DNA of 64,000 nucleotides from Microbacterium sp. No. 7 (GTDB taxonomy: Bacteria > Actinomycetota > Actinomycetes > Actinomycetales > Microbacteriaceae): contig NZ_CP012697.1 of NCBI RefSeq assembly GCF_001314225.1, positions 434,001-498,000 on the forward strand. Direction: 5' to 3'. The notes beneath the pieces were generated by a model. That model worked only from the letters and a program-made list of their open reading frames with translations. It ran no database searches and was not told the origin of the DNA. Made by a program: the position numbers and the translations under genes. Of this stretch, positions 42,157 to 52,586 are shown piece by piece (position 1 is the stretch's first letter; each line of letters begins with the position of its first letter).

Positions 42157-43877
42157 TGCAGCGCCTCCTCTTCTGCGCGGTGCGCCCACTGGGCGAAGGT
42201 CTCGTCGGCCTCGCGATCGGCGAGGAAGCGCTTCACGACGCGCTCGACGTAGTCGGCGATGCCGTCGGCGGCGACCTTGAGGCCGCGCACCGTGCGGCCG
42301 AGGCCCGGCTCCTCGCGGTCGCTCGAGGCGAGCCCGCCGCCGAGGTGCACCTGATAGCCGGGCACCTGCTCGCCGTCGATCATCACGAGCTGGCCCTTGA
42401 GGCCGATGTCGGCGGTCTGGATGCGCGCGCACGAGTTCGGGCAGCCGTTCACGTGCAGCGAGATCGGATGCGGCAGGTCGAAGCCCTGCAGCCGCTCCTC
42501 GAGCGCGAGGATCGCGGCCTTCGCGTTGACCTTGGTCTCGACGATCGCGAGCTTGCAGAACTCGATGCCCGTGCACGCGATCGTGCCGCGGCGCAGCAGG
42601 CTCGGACGCGCCTGCAGGTCGAGCTCGTTCAGCGCCGCGACGAGCGGCTCGACCCGCTCCTCGGGCACGTCGAGGATGACGAGCTTCTGGTGCGGCGTCG
42701 TGCGCAGCCGCGTCGAGCCGTGCGCCTCCATGACGTCGGCGAGCTTCGCGAGCGTGGGGCCCGAGACGCGGCCCACGATGGGGGTGACGCCCACGTAGAA
42801 CAGGCCGTCCTTCTGCCGGTGGATGCCGACGTGGTCGCCCGACGACGTCGGCTTGCCCGGGGCGGGACCGTCGGGCAGCGCGTAGCCGAGGTACTCGTCC
42901 TGCAGCACGGTGCGGAACTTCTCGGTGCCCCACTCGGCGAGCAGGAACTTGAGGCGCGCCTTGTTGCGCAGGCGGCGGTAGCCGTAGTCGCGGAAGATCT
43001 GGGTGACGCCGTGCCACACGTCGGCGACCTGATCGGGGCGCACGAAGGTGCCGAGCCGCTCGCCGAGCCGCGGCGTCGTGGAGAGGGCGCCGCCGACCCA
43101 CAGGTCGTAGCCCACGCCCAGCTCGGGGTGGGTCACGGCGACGAAGGCGACGTCGTTGATCTCGTGCACGACGTCCTGGCTCGGGTGGCCCGTGATGGCC
43201 GACTTGAACTTGCGGGGCAGGTTCGCCAGTGACGGGTCGCCGATGAAGCGCTCCGTGATCTCGTCGATCTGCGGCGTCGGGTCGATGAGCTCGTCGGCGG
43301 CGATGCCGGCGACGGGCGAGCCGAGGATCACGCGCGGCACGTCGCCGCACGCCTCGGTCGTGCTGAGGCCCACGCCCTCGAGGCGGCGCCAGATCTCGGG
43401 CACGTCCTCGACGCGGATCCAGTGCAGCTGGATGTTCTGCCGGTCGGTGACGTCGGCCGTGTCGCGGCCGAAGTCGATCGAGATGTTCGCGATGACGCGC
43501 AGCTGCTCCGTCGTGAGCTGCCCGCCGTCGATGCGCACGCGCAGCATGAAGTACTCGTCTTCGAGCTCGTGCGGCTCGAGCTGCGCGGTGCGGCCGCCGT
43601 CGATGCCGGGCTTGCGCTGCGTGTAGAGGCCCCACCAGCGGAAGCGTCCGTGCAGGTCGGTCGGGTCGATCGAGGCGAAGCCGCCGTCGGCGTAGACGCT
43701 CTCGATGCGCTCGCGCACGGCGAGGCCGCCGTCCTGCTGCTTCCACTCCTCGTTGCCGTTGAGCGGAGCGGTGCCGTCGATCTTCCACTGTCCGTTGGGC
43801 TTCGACGACGGGCGAGGCGGACGCGCACGGTCGACGGAAGGCCTCGACGGAGGGTTGGCGGTTTCGCTGACGGTCAC
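42153..43877 (-). CDS. sir: Ferredoxin-dependent sulfite reductase (NirA/SirA type)
   Basis: 574 residues. Two pseudo-repeated NiR/SiR halves. The siroheme/[4Fe-4S] ligands are C-x5-C in CTGIEFC and C-x3-C in NGCPNSC (about residues 445-490). It reduces sulfite to sulfide with six electrons from ferredoxin, probably via FprA at 34023. GTG 43877 lies 6 nt from a TAGTCT -10 box, so this gene probably has its own leaderless transcript in addition to any read-through from the chelatase gene. Confidence 0.95.
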   Translation of the reverse strand: MTVSETANPPSRPSVDRARPPRPSSKPNGQWKIDGTAPLNGNEEWKQQDGGLAVRERIESVYADGGFASIDPTDLHGRFRWWGLYTQRKPGIDGGRTAQLEPHELEDEYFMLRVRIDGGQLTTEQLRVIANISIDFGRDTADVTDRQNIQLHWIRVEDVPEIWRRLEGVGLSTTEACGDVPRVILGSPVAGIAADELIDPTPQIDEITERFIGDPSLANLPRKFKSAITGHPSQDVVHEINDVAFVAVTHPELGVGYDLWVGGALSTTPRLGERLGTFVRPDQVADVWHGVTQIFRDYGYRRLRNKARLKFLLAEWGTEKFRTVLQDEYLGYALPDGPAPGKPTSSGDHVGIHRQKDGLFYVGVTPIVGRVSGPTLAKLADVMEAHGSTRLRTTPHQKLVILDVPEERVEPLVAALNELDLQARPSLLRRGTIACTGIEFCKLAIVETKVNAKAAILALEERLQGFDLPHPISLHVNGCPNSCARIQTADIGLKGQLVMIDGEQVPGYQVHLGGGLASSDREEPGLGRTVRGLKVAADGIADYVERVVKRFLADREADETFAQWAHRAEEEALQ

Positions 43878-43883
43878 TCGGTG

Positions 43884-43889
43884 AGACTA
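43884..43889 (-). promoter_or_regulatory. -10 box upstream of sulfite reductase
   Basis: TAGTCT on the minus strand, 6 nt before GTG 43877. Probable main promoter of the sulfate operon. Confidence 0.5.
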
Positions 43890-43953
43890 TGCGCCCTCGC
43901 GGCGATCGACGACATCCGAGGCGTCATCCTTCGGAACGCTCTGTAACAGTGCG

Positions 43954-44673
43954 TCACGCAGTTGACGGAACGGCCTCGATGCCCGATCCTCTGCGATACC
44001 GGTCGAGCACGATCGCCACGAGCGCGTCGGCGGGCGCGTCGTCGTCGAGCAGCGGGCGGGCGACGGGGGCGCCGCCCGCGAGCCGCACCGTGAGGTCGTG
44101 GAAGTAGCCGGGCGCCATGAGATAGGTCGCCACGACGGGCCGTGCGCCGTCCGCAGCCGCGGCGGCGACCGCGGCGTCGAGGCGGGGCTCGGCGGCGGCG
44201 AGGAAGCCGACCGAGACGGGGCGGCCGATGCGCTCCGCCAGCAGGGTCGCCACCGTGCGGCAGTCGTCGTTGGCGCGCTCGTCGCTGGAGCCCGCGACGG
44301 CGAGCACGACGGCGTGGTCGGCGTCGAGCCCGCCGGGCACGAGCGCGTCGAGGCGGGCCGCGAGCACCTCGGCGAGGCGCGGATCGGGGCCGAGTGCGGG
44401 GCCGACGACCGCGTCGGCGCGCTCGGCGACCGACTCCGCGAGATCGACGTGCACGTGGTAGCCCGCCGAGAGCAGCAGCGGCACGATCGTGACGGGGCCG
44501 TCGAGCGCGGCGAGCGACGCCTCGACGTCGGGCTGCTGCACGTCGACGTGCCCGAGGCGCACGACGACGTCGGGCGCCGCCGCGGCGACGGCGTCGACGA
44601 GCGCCGAGACGGCGCTCTGGCCCGCGGGCGACGCGGTGCCGTGAGAGATGGCGAGGAGTGCGCGAGAGGGCAT
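43954..44673 (-). CDS. Sirohydrochlorin chelatase (CbiX/SirB type)
   Basis: 239 residues: two CbiX-like halves, each beginning with the strand-loop carrying a metal-binding His (LLAISHGTASP near residue 10; GYHVHVDLAESV near 89). It would insert iron (or cobalt) into sirohydrochlorin, the last step to siroheme. First gene of the cluster, 76 bp upstream of the siroheme-using sulfite reductase. Assignment as ferrochelatase rather than cobaltochelatase is from context. Confidence 0.88.
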   Translation of the reverse strand: MPSRALLAISHGTASPAGQSAVSALVDAVAAAAPDVVVRLGHVDVQQPDVEASLAALDGPVTIVPLLLSAGYHVHVDLAESVAERADAVVGPALGPDPRLAEVLAARLDALVPGGLDADHAVVLAVAGSSDERANDDCRTVATLLAERIGRPVSVGFLAAAEPRLDAAVAAAAADGARPVVATYLMAPGYFHDLTVRLAGGAPVARPLLDDDAPADALVAIVLDRYRRGSGIEAVPSTA

Positions 44674-44735
44674 GCGCCCATTCTCACGCACTCCTCGCGT
44701 CGTGCGCCGGGCGCGGTCGCCCCGCACGGCGGGGC

Positions 44736-45149
44736 TCAGGCCTCGTGCGACGGGGTGGGACCGGCGGTGGATGCGCGCTCCGCGTCGGCGGCGGACGCGT
44801 CCACCGGGTCGGCGGCGGCACGCGCCAGGCCGGCGGCGAAGCCGCGCTCGAACCCGCGCTCGAAGGCGCGCTGCACGCGGATGCGACCGCGACGGCGGTG
44901 CTCGTGCGGGCCGCGGTGGCCGTGCTCGTGCGGGCCGGGGCGGCCGTGCTCGTGCGGGCCGGGGCGGCCGTGGCGCTGCTCGCGCGGGCCGTACTCGTTC
45001 AGGCCGGGGCGGCCGTAGCCGTAGCCGTCCTCGTTCGGGCGGCCGTAGCCGTGCTCGCGCGGGCCGGGGCGGCCGTGGCGGTGCGGGCGACCGCAGCGGT
45101 CGTCGGAGCGGTCGTCGGCGGGGAAGTGATTCTGAGGGGTGGAGTTCAT
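44736..45149 (-). CDS. His/Gly/Pro/Arg-rich repeat protein
   Basis: 137 residues. Residues about 25-95 are tandem 8-residue units of the type GRPGPHEH (two near-perfect, others diverged), dense in His and likely able to bind metal. The C-terminal 45 residues form an Ala-rich helix. No signal peptide or membrane segment. AAAGGA precedes ATG 45149. Divergent from a MarR regulator whose own N-terminus is also His-rich, with a shared operator-like region, so the two are probably one regulatory unit. Function unknown. Confidence 0.65.
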   Translation of the reverse strand: MNSTPQNHFPADDRSDDRCGRPHRHGRPGPREHGYGRPNEDGYGYGRPGLNEYGPREQRHGRPGPHEHGRPGPHEHGHRGPHEHRRRGRIRVQRAFERGFERGFAAGLARAAADPVDASAADAERASTAGPTPSHEA

Positions 45150-45182
45150 GGCGAAGGTCCTTTCGGGATGGATGCATGTGAG

Positions 45183-45240
45183 TTGACATGTATATGTATA
45201 GTGACATGGAATGCGATGCATGTCAAGTCGCATGTACATT
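45183..45240. promoter_or_regulatory. Divergent promoter with repeated TGACATG motifs
   Basis: TTGACATG (45183-45190) and its complement CATGTCAA (45219-45226) flank an AT-rich stretch that also contains GTGACATGG; ATGTACAT (45232-45239) is a perfect 8-bp palindrome overlapping the -10 TACATT (45235-45240) of the MarR gene. Likely MarR operators. Confidence 0.6.
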
Positions 45241-45246
45241 GGCGGG

Positions 45247-45813
45247 ATGACGGATGCCGACCGCCCCGCCGCCCCCGACGACCTCGACGTGATCCTCGGC
45301 GCCCTCGGCGCGCTGCGCGGGCGCGGTCCGGGGGGCGCCCGCGGGGGTCCGCACCGGCACGGCCACCACGGTCCGCACCGGCGCGGGGGAGTGCCCGGCC
45401 ACGAGCGCGGTCACGACCACGACCACGGCCGCGGCGAAGGGCCGGAGCCCGACGGCATGCGCGGCGCGCGTATCGGCGGGCCGGCACGGCTGCGTCTGCT
45501 GGAGGCGCTCGCCGCGGCATCCGTCCCGCTCTCGGTGAGCGAGGCGGCCGACGTGATCGGCGTCGATCAGCCGCGGGCGTCGCGGCTCGTGCAGCAGGCC
45601 GTCGAGATGGGTCTCGTGCGCCGCGAGGCCGACCCCGCCGACGCGCGGCGCACGCGCATCGCGCTCACCGACCAGGGGGCCGGGCTCGTGCGCGGCTTCC
45701 GCGGCCGGCGCCGCGACCAGCTCGCGACGGCGCTCGAGGGGTTCACCGCGCCCGAGCGGGCCGAGCTCGCCCGGCTGCTGGCCCGGCTTGCCGATGCGTG
45801 GCCGCGCGAGTAG
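45247..45813 (+). CDS. MarR-family regulator with His-rich segment
   Basis: 188 residues. Residues about 30-65 contain GPHRHGHHGPHRR and GHERGHDHDHG, an unusual His-rich insert before the winged helix (LLEALAAASVPLSVSEAADVIGVDQPRASRLVQQAVEMGLVRREADPADARRTRIALT). The insert could bind Ni, Zn or Cu and so sense metal; this is inference. ATG 45247 is 6 nt from the -10 TACATT. Probably autoregulated, and controls the divergent His-rich protein. Confidence 0.85.
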   Translation: MTDADRPAAPDDLDVILGALGALRGRGPGGARGGPHRHGHHGPHRRGGVPGHERGHDHDHGRGEGPEPDGMRGARIGGPARLRLLEALAAASVPLSVSEAADVIGVDQPRASRLVQQAVEMGLVRREADPADARRTRIALTDQGAGLVRGFRGRRRDQLATALEGFTAPERAELARLLARLADAWPRE

Positions 45814-45902
45814 CGCGCGATCCCCGCGGGCTCCCGCTGCTTTCCGGAGGCGCGGCGGTGCGGGGATAAAATATTAGGCATCACACATTTTGCTTGCATC
45901 GT

Positions 45903-45922
45903 TCGTGTGCCCGATGACACGA
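45903..45922. promoter_or_regulatory. Inverted repeat upstream of the dehydrogenase gene
   Basis: TCGTGT and ACACGA, 8 bp apart, within a longer imperfect dyad (CATCG...CGATG). It follows an AT-rich tract at 45866-45892 that may hold the promoter. Confidence 0.4.
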
Positions 45923-45985
45923 TGGAAGCGCCCGGGCGTCGTCGCGCGCGGGCACGGAAGAGCCGCAGAGAGCAAGGAGGCCCGC

Positions 45986-47014
45986 ATGCGAGGAATCGTC
46001 TTCCCCGGAGACGGCACGGCCGTCGTCAAGGAGTTCCCCGACCCGACGCCGGGATACGGCGAGGTCGTCGTCGAGAACCGCGCATCCGGCATGTGCGGCA
46101 GCGACCTGCACTTCTACCACGGCAGCTTCCCCGTCGCCCCGGGCATTGTGCAGGGCCACGAGCCGTGCGGCGTCGTGCATGCCGTCGGCGAGGGCGTCGA
46201 CCCGCGGGTCGCGAAGGTGGGCGACCGCGTCATGATCCATCACTACTGGGGCTGCGGCTCCTGCCGGCGCTGTCGCGAGGGCTGGCCGCAGATGTGCGAG
46301 GTGGCCCCGGGCCAGGCCCTCGCCACGCACGCCAACGGCGGCCACGCCCCCTACCTCAAGGTGCCGTCGAGCAGCCTCATGCCCCTGCCCGACGAGCTGT
46401 CGTTCAGGGCCGGCGCCGCGATCGGCTGCGGCACGGGCACCGCGTGGGGCGGCATCAAGCGCATCGAGCAGCTCGGCGGCATCGGCGACACCTGGACGGC
46501 CGTGTTCGGCCAGGGCCCCGTGGGGCTGTCGGGCGTGATGTTCGCGGCGTCGATGGGCGCCCGCGTCATCGCCGTCGACGTCGACGACAAGCGCCTGGAG
46601 CAGGCGAAGAGGTTCGGCGCCGAGGTCGTCGTCAACTCGCGCACGCAGCCGCTCGTCGACGTCGTGAACGAGCACACGAAGGGTCGCGGCGTCGACGTCG
46701 TGCTGGAGACGTCGGGTCACGCCGGCGCCGACGCGCTGAGCGTGCTGGGGACGTACGGCCGCGCCGCGTTCATCGGCCTTCCCGGCAAGGTCGAGTTCAC
46801 GACGCAGCTCGTCTACAAGAAGCAGTGGACGCTGTTCACGTCGTGGACGATGTCGTGGATGGAGCAGCAGCGCTGCGCCGACTACGTCGTGTCGCACGGC
46901 CTGCCGGTCGACGACCTGTTCTCGCACTCGTGGACGATCGAGCAGGCCGCCGAGGCCTACGCCTGGTTCGACCGGCAGGACGCCGGCAAGGGCGTCTTCG
47001 AGTTCGCGCACTGA
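45986..47014 (+). CDS. Zinc-dependent alcohol/polyol dehydrogenase (MDR family)
   Basis: 342 residues. Catalytic zinc ligands in MCGSDLHFYHG and GHEPCGVV; the structural zinc loop is reduced to CGSCRRCREGWPQMC (four Cys present). The cofactor fold has VFGQGPVGLSGVMFAASMGARVIAVDVDDKR, where Asp after the second strand favours NAD(H). Resembles L-threonine/sorbitol dehydrogenase relatives; substrate unknown. ATG 45986 behind AAGGAGG is preferred over upstream in-frame starts. Ends at a strong terminator. Confidence 0.88.
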   Translation: MRGIVFPGDGTAVVKEFPDPTPGYGEVVVENRASGMCGSDLHFYHGSFPVAPGIVQGHEPCGVVHAVGEGVDPRVAKVGDRVMIHHYWGCGSCRRCREGWPQMCEVAPGQALATHANGGHAPYLKVPSSSLMPLPDELSFRAGAAIGCGTGTAWGGIKRIEQLGGIGDTWTAVFGQGPVGLSGVMFAASMGARVIAVDVDDKRLEQAKRFGAEVVVNSRTQPLVDVVNEHTKGRGVDVVLETSGHAGADALSVLGTYGRAAFIGLPGKVEFTTQLVYKKQWTLFTSWTMSWMEQQRCADYVVSHGLPVDDLFSHSWTIEQAAEAYAWFDRQDAGKGVFEFAH

Positions 47015-47018
47015 GCCC

Positions 47019-47067
47019 GCGGCGGGCGGGGGTGCGTGCAGGTGAGGCTCGCACCCCCGCCCGCCGC
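47019..47067. terminator. Bidirectional terminator after the dehydrogenase gene
   Basis: 18-bp perfect stem (47019-47036 with 47050-47067, GCGGCGGGCGGGGGTGCG) and a 13-nt loop, between convergent genes. Confidence 0.88.
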
Positions 47068-47103
47068 GTCTTCTGCGACCGTCGTAACCGGACGCGTCCA
47101 GGC

Positions 47104-48453
47104 CTATGAGATCTCGGCCTGCTCCGCCTTCACCGGCAGCATGAGCACGAGGCCCGCGAGCAGCACGATCACGAGGCCGAGCACGCCGAGGCGCGTGTCG
47201 CCCGTGGCCGCGACGAACAGCGCGAACAGGCCGGGGGCCATGAACGACACCGCCCGGCCGGATGTCGCGTAGAGCCCGAAGATCTCGCCCTCGCGGCCCG
47301 ACGGCGTGATGCGCGCCAGGAACGAGCGCGACGCCGACTGCACGGGGCCGACGAACATGCACAGGATGAGGCCGAGGATCCAGAACCCCGTCTTCGCCGT
47401 GCCGATGAACAGCACCGCCAGCCCCGCCGCGACGAGTCCCACGAGCGAGACGATGATGACCCGCTTGGGCCCGAACGCGTCGTCGAGGCGCCCCGCGGCG
47501 ATCGTGGAGACGCCGGCGACGACGTTGGCCGCGACGGCGAAGTAGAGCACCTCCGAGGCGCTGAACCCGAAGACCTGCGCCGCGATGATCGCGCCGAACG
47601 TGAACACGCCCGCGAGGCCGTCGCGGAAGACCGCGCTCGCGAGCAGGAAGAGCAGCACCTGGCGGCTCGTGCGCCACAGGCCGGCGAGCGTGCGCGCGAG
47701 CAGCACGTACGAGCGGAAGAAGCCCACGCGCTCGACGTCGTCGCGGGCCGGGATCTCGGGAACGCGCAGCAGCACGGGGATCGCGAAGACCGCGAACCAC
47801 ACGGCCGACGCCAGCACCGCGAGACGGATGTGCAGGCCGCCCTCCGTCGTGATGCCGAGCGGGCCCGGGCTCGAGACGAGGCCGATGAACCCGACGAGCA
47901 GCACGAGGAGCAGCACGATGCCGCCGACGTATCCCATGCCCCATCCGAAGCCCGAGACGCGGCCGATGGTCTCGCGCGTCGAGACCTGCACGAGCATCGC
48001 GTTGTAGTTGACGCTCGCGAACTCGAAGAACACGTTGCCGACGGCGAGCAGCGTCGCGCCGAGCACGAGGTACTCGGGGGCGCCCTCGACGAACACCATC
48101 GCCGCCATGGCGAACACGACGAGCGCGGTGTTGATGCCGAGCCACAGCTTGCGCCGGCCCGATCCGTCGGAGCGCTGTCCCATCACGGGCGCGAGCACGG
48201 CGATGAGGATGCCGGCGACCATGAGCGCGAGGCCGATGAAGCTCGCGTTCTCGGCCAGTGCGCGCGTCAGCGCCGGGTCGTTCGGGTCGTCGCCGGCCGC
48301 CGCGACGATCGCGGGGTCGACGAACGCGCGGGATGCCAGGAACGTGCTGAACACGAACGTCGTGACGACGGCCTGGAAGGCGGCCGACCCCCAGTCCCAC
48401 AGCGCCCAGGCGAGCACGCCGCGCGGTCGGTGCGATGCGTCCATGCTCGTCAC
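47104..48453 (-). CDS. UMF1-type MFS transporter
   Basis: 449 residues with twelve hydrophobic helices. WALWDWGSAAFQAVVTTFVFSTFL at the N-terminus is the hallmark of the UMF1/Atg22-like subfamily. Substrate unknown; relatives have been linked to amino acid or small-molecule efflux. GTG 48453 behind AAGGGA is preferred over ATG 48444. Its 3-prime end faces the dehydrogenase across the terminator. Confidence 0.87.
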   Translation of the reverse strand: MTSMDASHRPRGVLAWALWDWGSAAFQAVVTTFVFSTFLASRAFVDPAIVAAAGDDPNDPALTRALAENASFIGLALMVAGILIAVLAPVMGQRSDGSGRRKLWLGINTALVVFAMAAMVFVEGAPEYLVLGATLLAVGNVFFEFASVNYNAMLVQVSTRETIGRVSGFGWGMGYVGGIVLLLVLLVGFIGLVSSPGPLGITTEGGLHIRLAVLASAVWFAVFAIPVLLRVPEIPARDDVERVGFFRSYVLLARTLAGLWRTSRQVLLFLLASAVFRDGLAGVFTFGAIIAAQVFGFSASEVLYFAVAANVVAGVSTIAAGRLDDAFGPKRVIIVSLVGLVAAGLAVLFIGTAKTGFWILGLILCMFVGPVQSASRSFLARITPSGREGEIFGLYATSGRAVSFMAPGLFALFVAATGDTRLGVLGLVIVLLAGLVLMLPVKAEQAEIS

Positions 48454-48527
48454 GCTAGGTCCCTTCGGTGAACGACCGGTGCTGCGACGTCGCAGCACGT
48501 GCTCAGGCTACTGGCGCACCCGGGTCC

Positions 48528-49073
48528 TCAGGGGTAGAGCGGTCCCTGTGTCGCGGCGAGGACCGCGTTCGGCCCCGCGCTCCACCCCGCCGGCAGCGTC
48601 GCCGTCACGCGCAGGCCCCAGAGCCGGCTGTCCCGCCACTGCACGGAGTAGAGGCCGATGCTGTGCGTCGACGCGAAGGGGAGCCTCGTCAGGTATGTCG
48701 ACGCGGTGTGGTTCGCGTTGACGGAGTCGCCGGGCGGGTCGACGACGGTGCTCACGTAGTCGAACTGCGACGACACGACCGTCCACAGGCGGCTGTGCAC
48801 TCCCGTCACCTCGATCGTGACGAGCGTGCCCTGCGGGATCGGCACGGCCGCCGAGGAGGGCGTGAGCGAGAAGAGCGTGTCGTACCCGGGGCGGGTCTGG
48901 CTCTTCACGTGCGTGATCGTCACGAGCAGGTCGCCCGCGTCCTGCGGCGTCGTGGTGGCCGCGACGACGGGCGCCGCGACCGCCGCGGCGACGACGGGGA
49001 CCGACCAGGCCGCTGCGGCGAGCAGCGAGCGCCGACCGGTGGTGCGGCGAGCGTCGGGGGCGCTCTCGGTCAT
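48528..49073 (-). CDS. Tat-exported protein of unknown function
   Basis: 181 residues. The signal peptide has a twin-arginine motif (TTGRRSLLAAAAWSVPVVAAAVAAPVVAA), with cleavage likely near residue 40. The mature part is a single beta-rich domain (VTITHVKSQTRPGYDTLFSLTP... VTIEVTG... VTATLPAGW) like an immunoglobulin-type fold, no Cys and no catalytic motif. Related small Tat proteins are common in Microbacteriaceae. Monocistronic. Confidence 0.8.
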   Translation of the reverse strand: MTESAPDARRTTGRRSLLAAAAWSVPVVAAAVAAPVVAATTTPQDAGDLLVTITHVKSQTRPGYDTLFSLTPSSAAVPIPQGTLVTIEVTGVHSRLWTVVSSQFDYVSTVVDPPGDSVNANHTASTYLTRLPFASTHSIGLYSVQWRDSRLWGLRVTATLPAGWSAGPNAVLAATQGPLYP

Positions 49074-49201
49074 GCGTGCTCCTTGTGCGGGGTGGGGGGA
49101 CGTGCGGGGTGGGGATGCGGGTCGGGGTGTGCGGGCCTGGGGCGAGGCAGAGAACTGCACACACTGTATTAGTAGCATGATGGCAGAAATGTGCCGCCGC
49201 C

Positions 49202-49207
49202 TATAGT
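49202..49207 (+). promoter_or_regulatory. -10 box, predicted leaderless start of TetR gene
   Basis: TATAGT ends 6 nt before ATG 49214. Confidence 0.5.
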
Positions 49208-49213
49208 TGCCAC

Positions 49214-49909
49214 ATGGTCGGCTCCGCTTCGCCATCGGGCGCAGAGAGGTCGGGCGCGGGCGGATCGGGCGCGGGCGGGTCGACGCGCACCGACAGACGC
49301 CGGGCGGCGACGCGCGCCCGCATCCTCGTGGCCGCCGACCGGCTGTTCGCGGAGCGGGGCTACGAGGCGACGTCGGTCGAGGGCATCGCGGATGCCGCCG
49401 ACGTCGCCGTGCGCACGATCTACCTGCACTTCCCGTCGAAGGCGGCCATGCTGCTCGCCTATTTCGACGACTGGCTCGACGCGTTCGTCGCGGCGATCGT
49501 CGCCCGGCCGGTCGACGAGCCGATCGATCGCACCGTCGAGGCGGCGCTGGGCGTCATGGCGCGGGAGGGCTGGACCGACCGGCGCTACGACGAGATGCCC
49601 GCGCCGTATCCGACGGTGGAGTTCCTGGGCGGCGGGCCGCCCGAGATCGCGGGGCACATCCTGCACAGCTGGGTGCGGGCGCAGGACGTCATCGCCGCCG
49701 ACGCGCGCGAGCGCGGCGGCCACGGCGTCGACTCGCTCGTGCCGCGCGCCCGCGCCGCCGCCGTGTTCGCCGCCTGGGTCGCGACGCTGCTCGTCGCGGG
49801 CGAGAGCGCCCGCGAGGGGCGGCAGCCGCCCGAGGCCTCCGGCCACGAGCTCGGCGCCGCGCTGCTCGCCGTCATCGCCCGCGGCGCCACGCCCCCGCCC
49901 GCCCCCTGA
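49214..49909 (+). CDS. TetR-family regulator
   Basis: 231 residues. A Gly/Ser/Ala-rich N-terminal tail of about 27 residues precedes the helix-turn-helix (ARILVAADRLFAERGYEATSVEGIADAADVAVRTIYLHFPSKAAML). The C-terminal domain is divergent. Divergent from the Tat-exported protein gene, 140 bp away, which it may control. It ends 46 bp before the first HAIR site of the dnaK promoter. Confidence 0.87.
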   Translation: MVGSASPSGAERSGAGGSGAGGSTRTDRRRAATRARILVAADRLFAERGYEATSVEGIADAADVAVRTIYLHFPSKAAMLLAYFDDWLDAFVAAIVARPVDEPIDRTVEAALGVMAREGWTDRRYDEMPAPYPTVEFLGGGPPEIAGHILHSWVRAQDVIAADARERGGHGVDSLVPRARAAAVFAAWVATLLVAGESAREGRQPPEASGHELGAALLAVIARGATPPPAP

Positions 49910-49955
49910 CCCGCCCCGGTGCCTGCTCGTCTGCCGAGAGGGGAGTGGCTGAAAA

Positions 49956-49976
49956 CTTGACATGAGTTGTATCAAG
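49956..49976. promoter_or_regulatory. HAIR (HspR) site 1, upstream of dnaK promoter
   Basis: CTTGACA-N7-TATCAAG, matching the HspR consensus CTTGAGT-N7-ACTCAAG in both outer arms and exact spacing. It lies 5 bp upstream of the -35 hexamer. Confidence 0.8.
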
Positions 49977-49981
49977 TTCGT

Positions 49982-50010
49982 TTGACAGGGTGTTGCGGAG
50001 GGCGTACTGT
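49982..50010 (+). promoter_or_regulatory. dnaK promoter
   Basis: TTGACA (49982-49987), 17 bp, TACTGT (50005-50010): a near-consensus housekeeping promoter flanked by HAIR sites. Confidence 0.85.
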
Positions 50011-50024
50011 CTAAGGCATGACAT

Positions 50025-51973
<1,949 letters not shown>

Positions 51974-51975
51974 TT

Positions 51976-52572
51976 ATGACCGACAAGGACTTCGACGAGA
52001 ACGAGGTCCCCGGTGGTGAGGGGTCGGAGGCGGCCGCCGATGAGGCGGCCCGCCCCGACCCCGACCTGCAGGAGGACGCCGCAGGCGACGACGAGCTCAC
52101 GATCGAGGACATCCTCGGCACGGAGCAGACCGACGAGGCCGCCGTCGTGGACGCCGAGAACCCCGACCTGCTGCTCGACCTGAAGCGCGTGCAGGCGGAG
52201 TACGCCAACTACCGCCGGCGCACCGAGGAGCAGCGCGAGATCGAGATCGAGCGCGCCAAGGGCTCGGTGGCCTCGGGCCTGCTGCCCGTGCTCGACGACC
52301 TCGACCGCGCCGAGAAGCACGGCGACCTCGCGGAGGGCTCGGCCCTGCTGGCGATCGCCGAGAAGCTGCGCGCCGTCGTGGCGCGCCTCGGCGTGGAGCG
52401 CTACGGCGCGGCGGGCGAGGTGTTCGACCCGCTGCAGCACGAGGCGATCGTGCAGGTGCCCACCCCCGGTGCCGAGACCCCGACGATCCTCGAGGTCGTC
52501 GAGGTGGGGTACCGGCTCGGTGCGATCGAGCTGCGCCCCGCGAAGGTCGTCGTGGCCGTCGCCGCCGAGTAG
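51976..52572 (+). CDS. grpE: Nucleotide exchange factor GrpE
   Basis: 198 residues. A long acidic disordered N-terminus (about 1-65) precedes the coiled coil ([30 protein letters not shown]) and the beta domain ([16 protein letters not shown]... [18 protein letters not shown]). Releases ADP from DnaK. Starts 2 bp after the dnaK stop. Confidence 0.96.
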   Translation: MTDKDFDENEVPGGEGSEAAADEAARPDPDLQEDAAGDDELTIEDILGTEQTDEAAVVDAENPDLLLDLKRVQAEYANYRRRTEEQREIEIERAKGSVASGLLPVLDDLDRAEKHGDLAEGSALLAIAEKLRAVVARLGVERYGAAGEVFDPLQHEAIVQVPTPGAETPTILEVVEVGYRLGAIELRPAKVVVAVAAE

Positions 52573-52586
52573 TCAGAAGGAGACAC

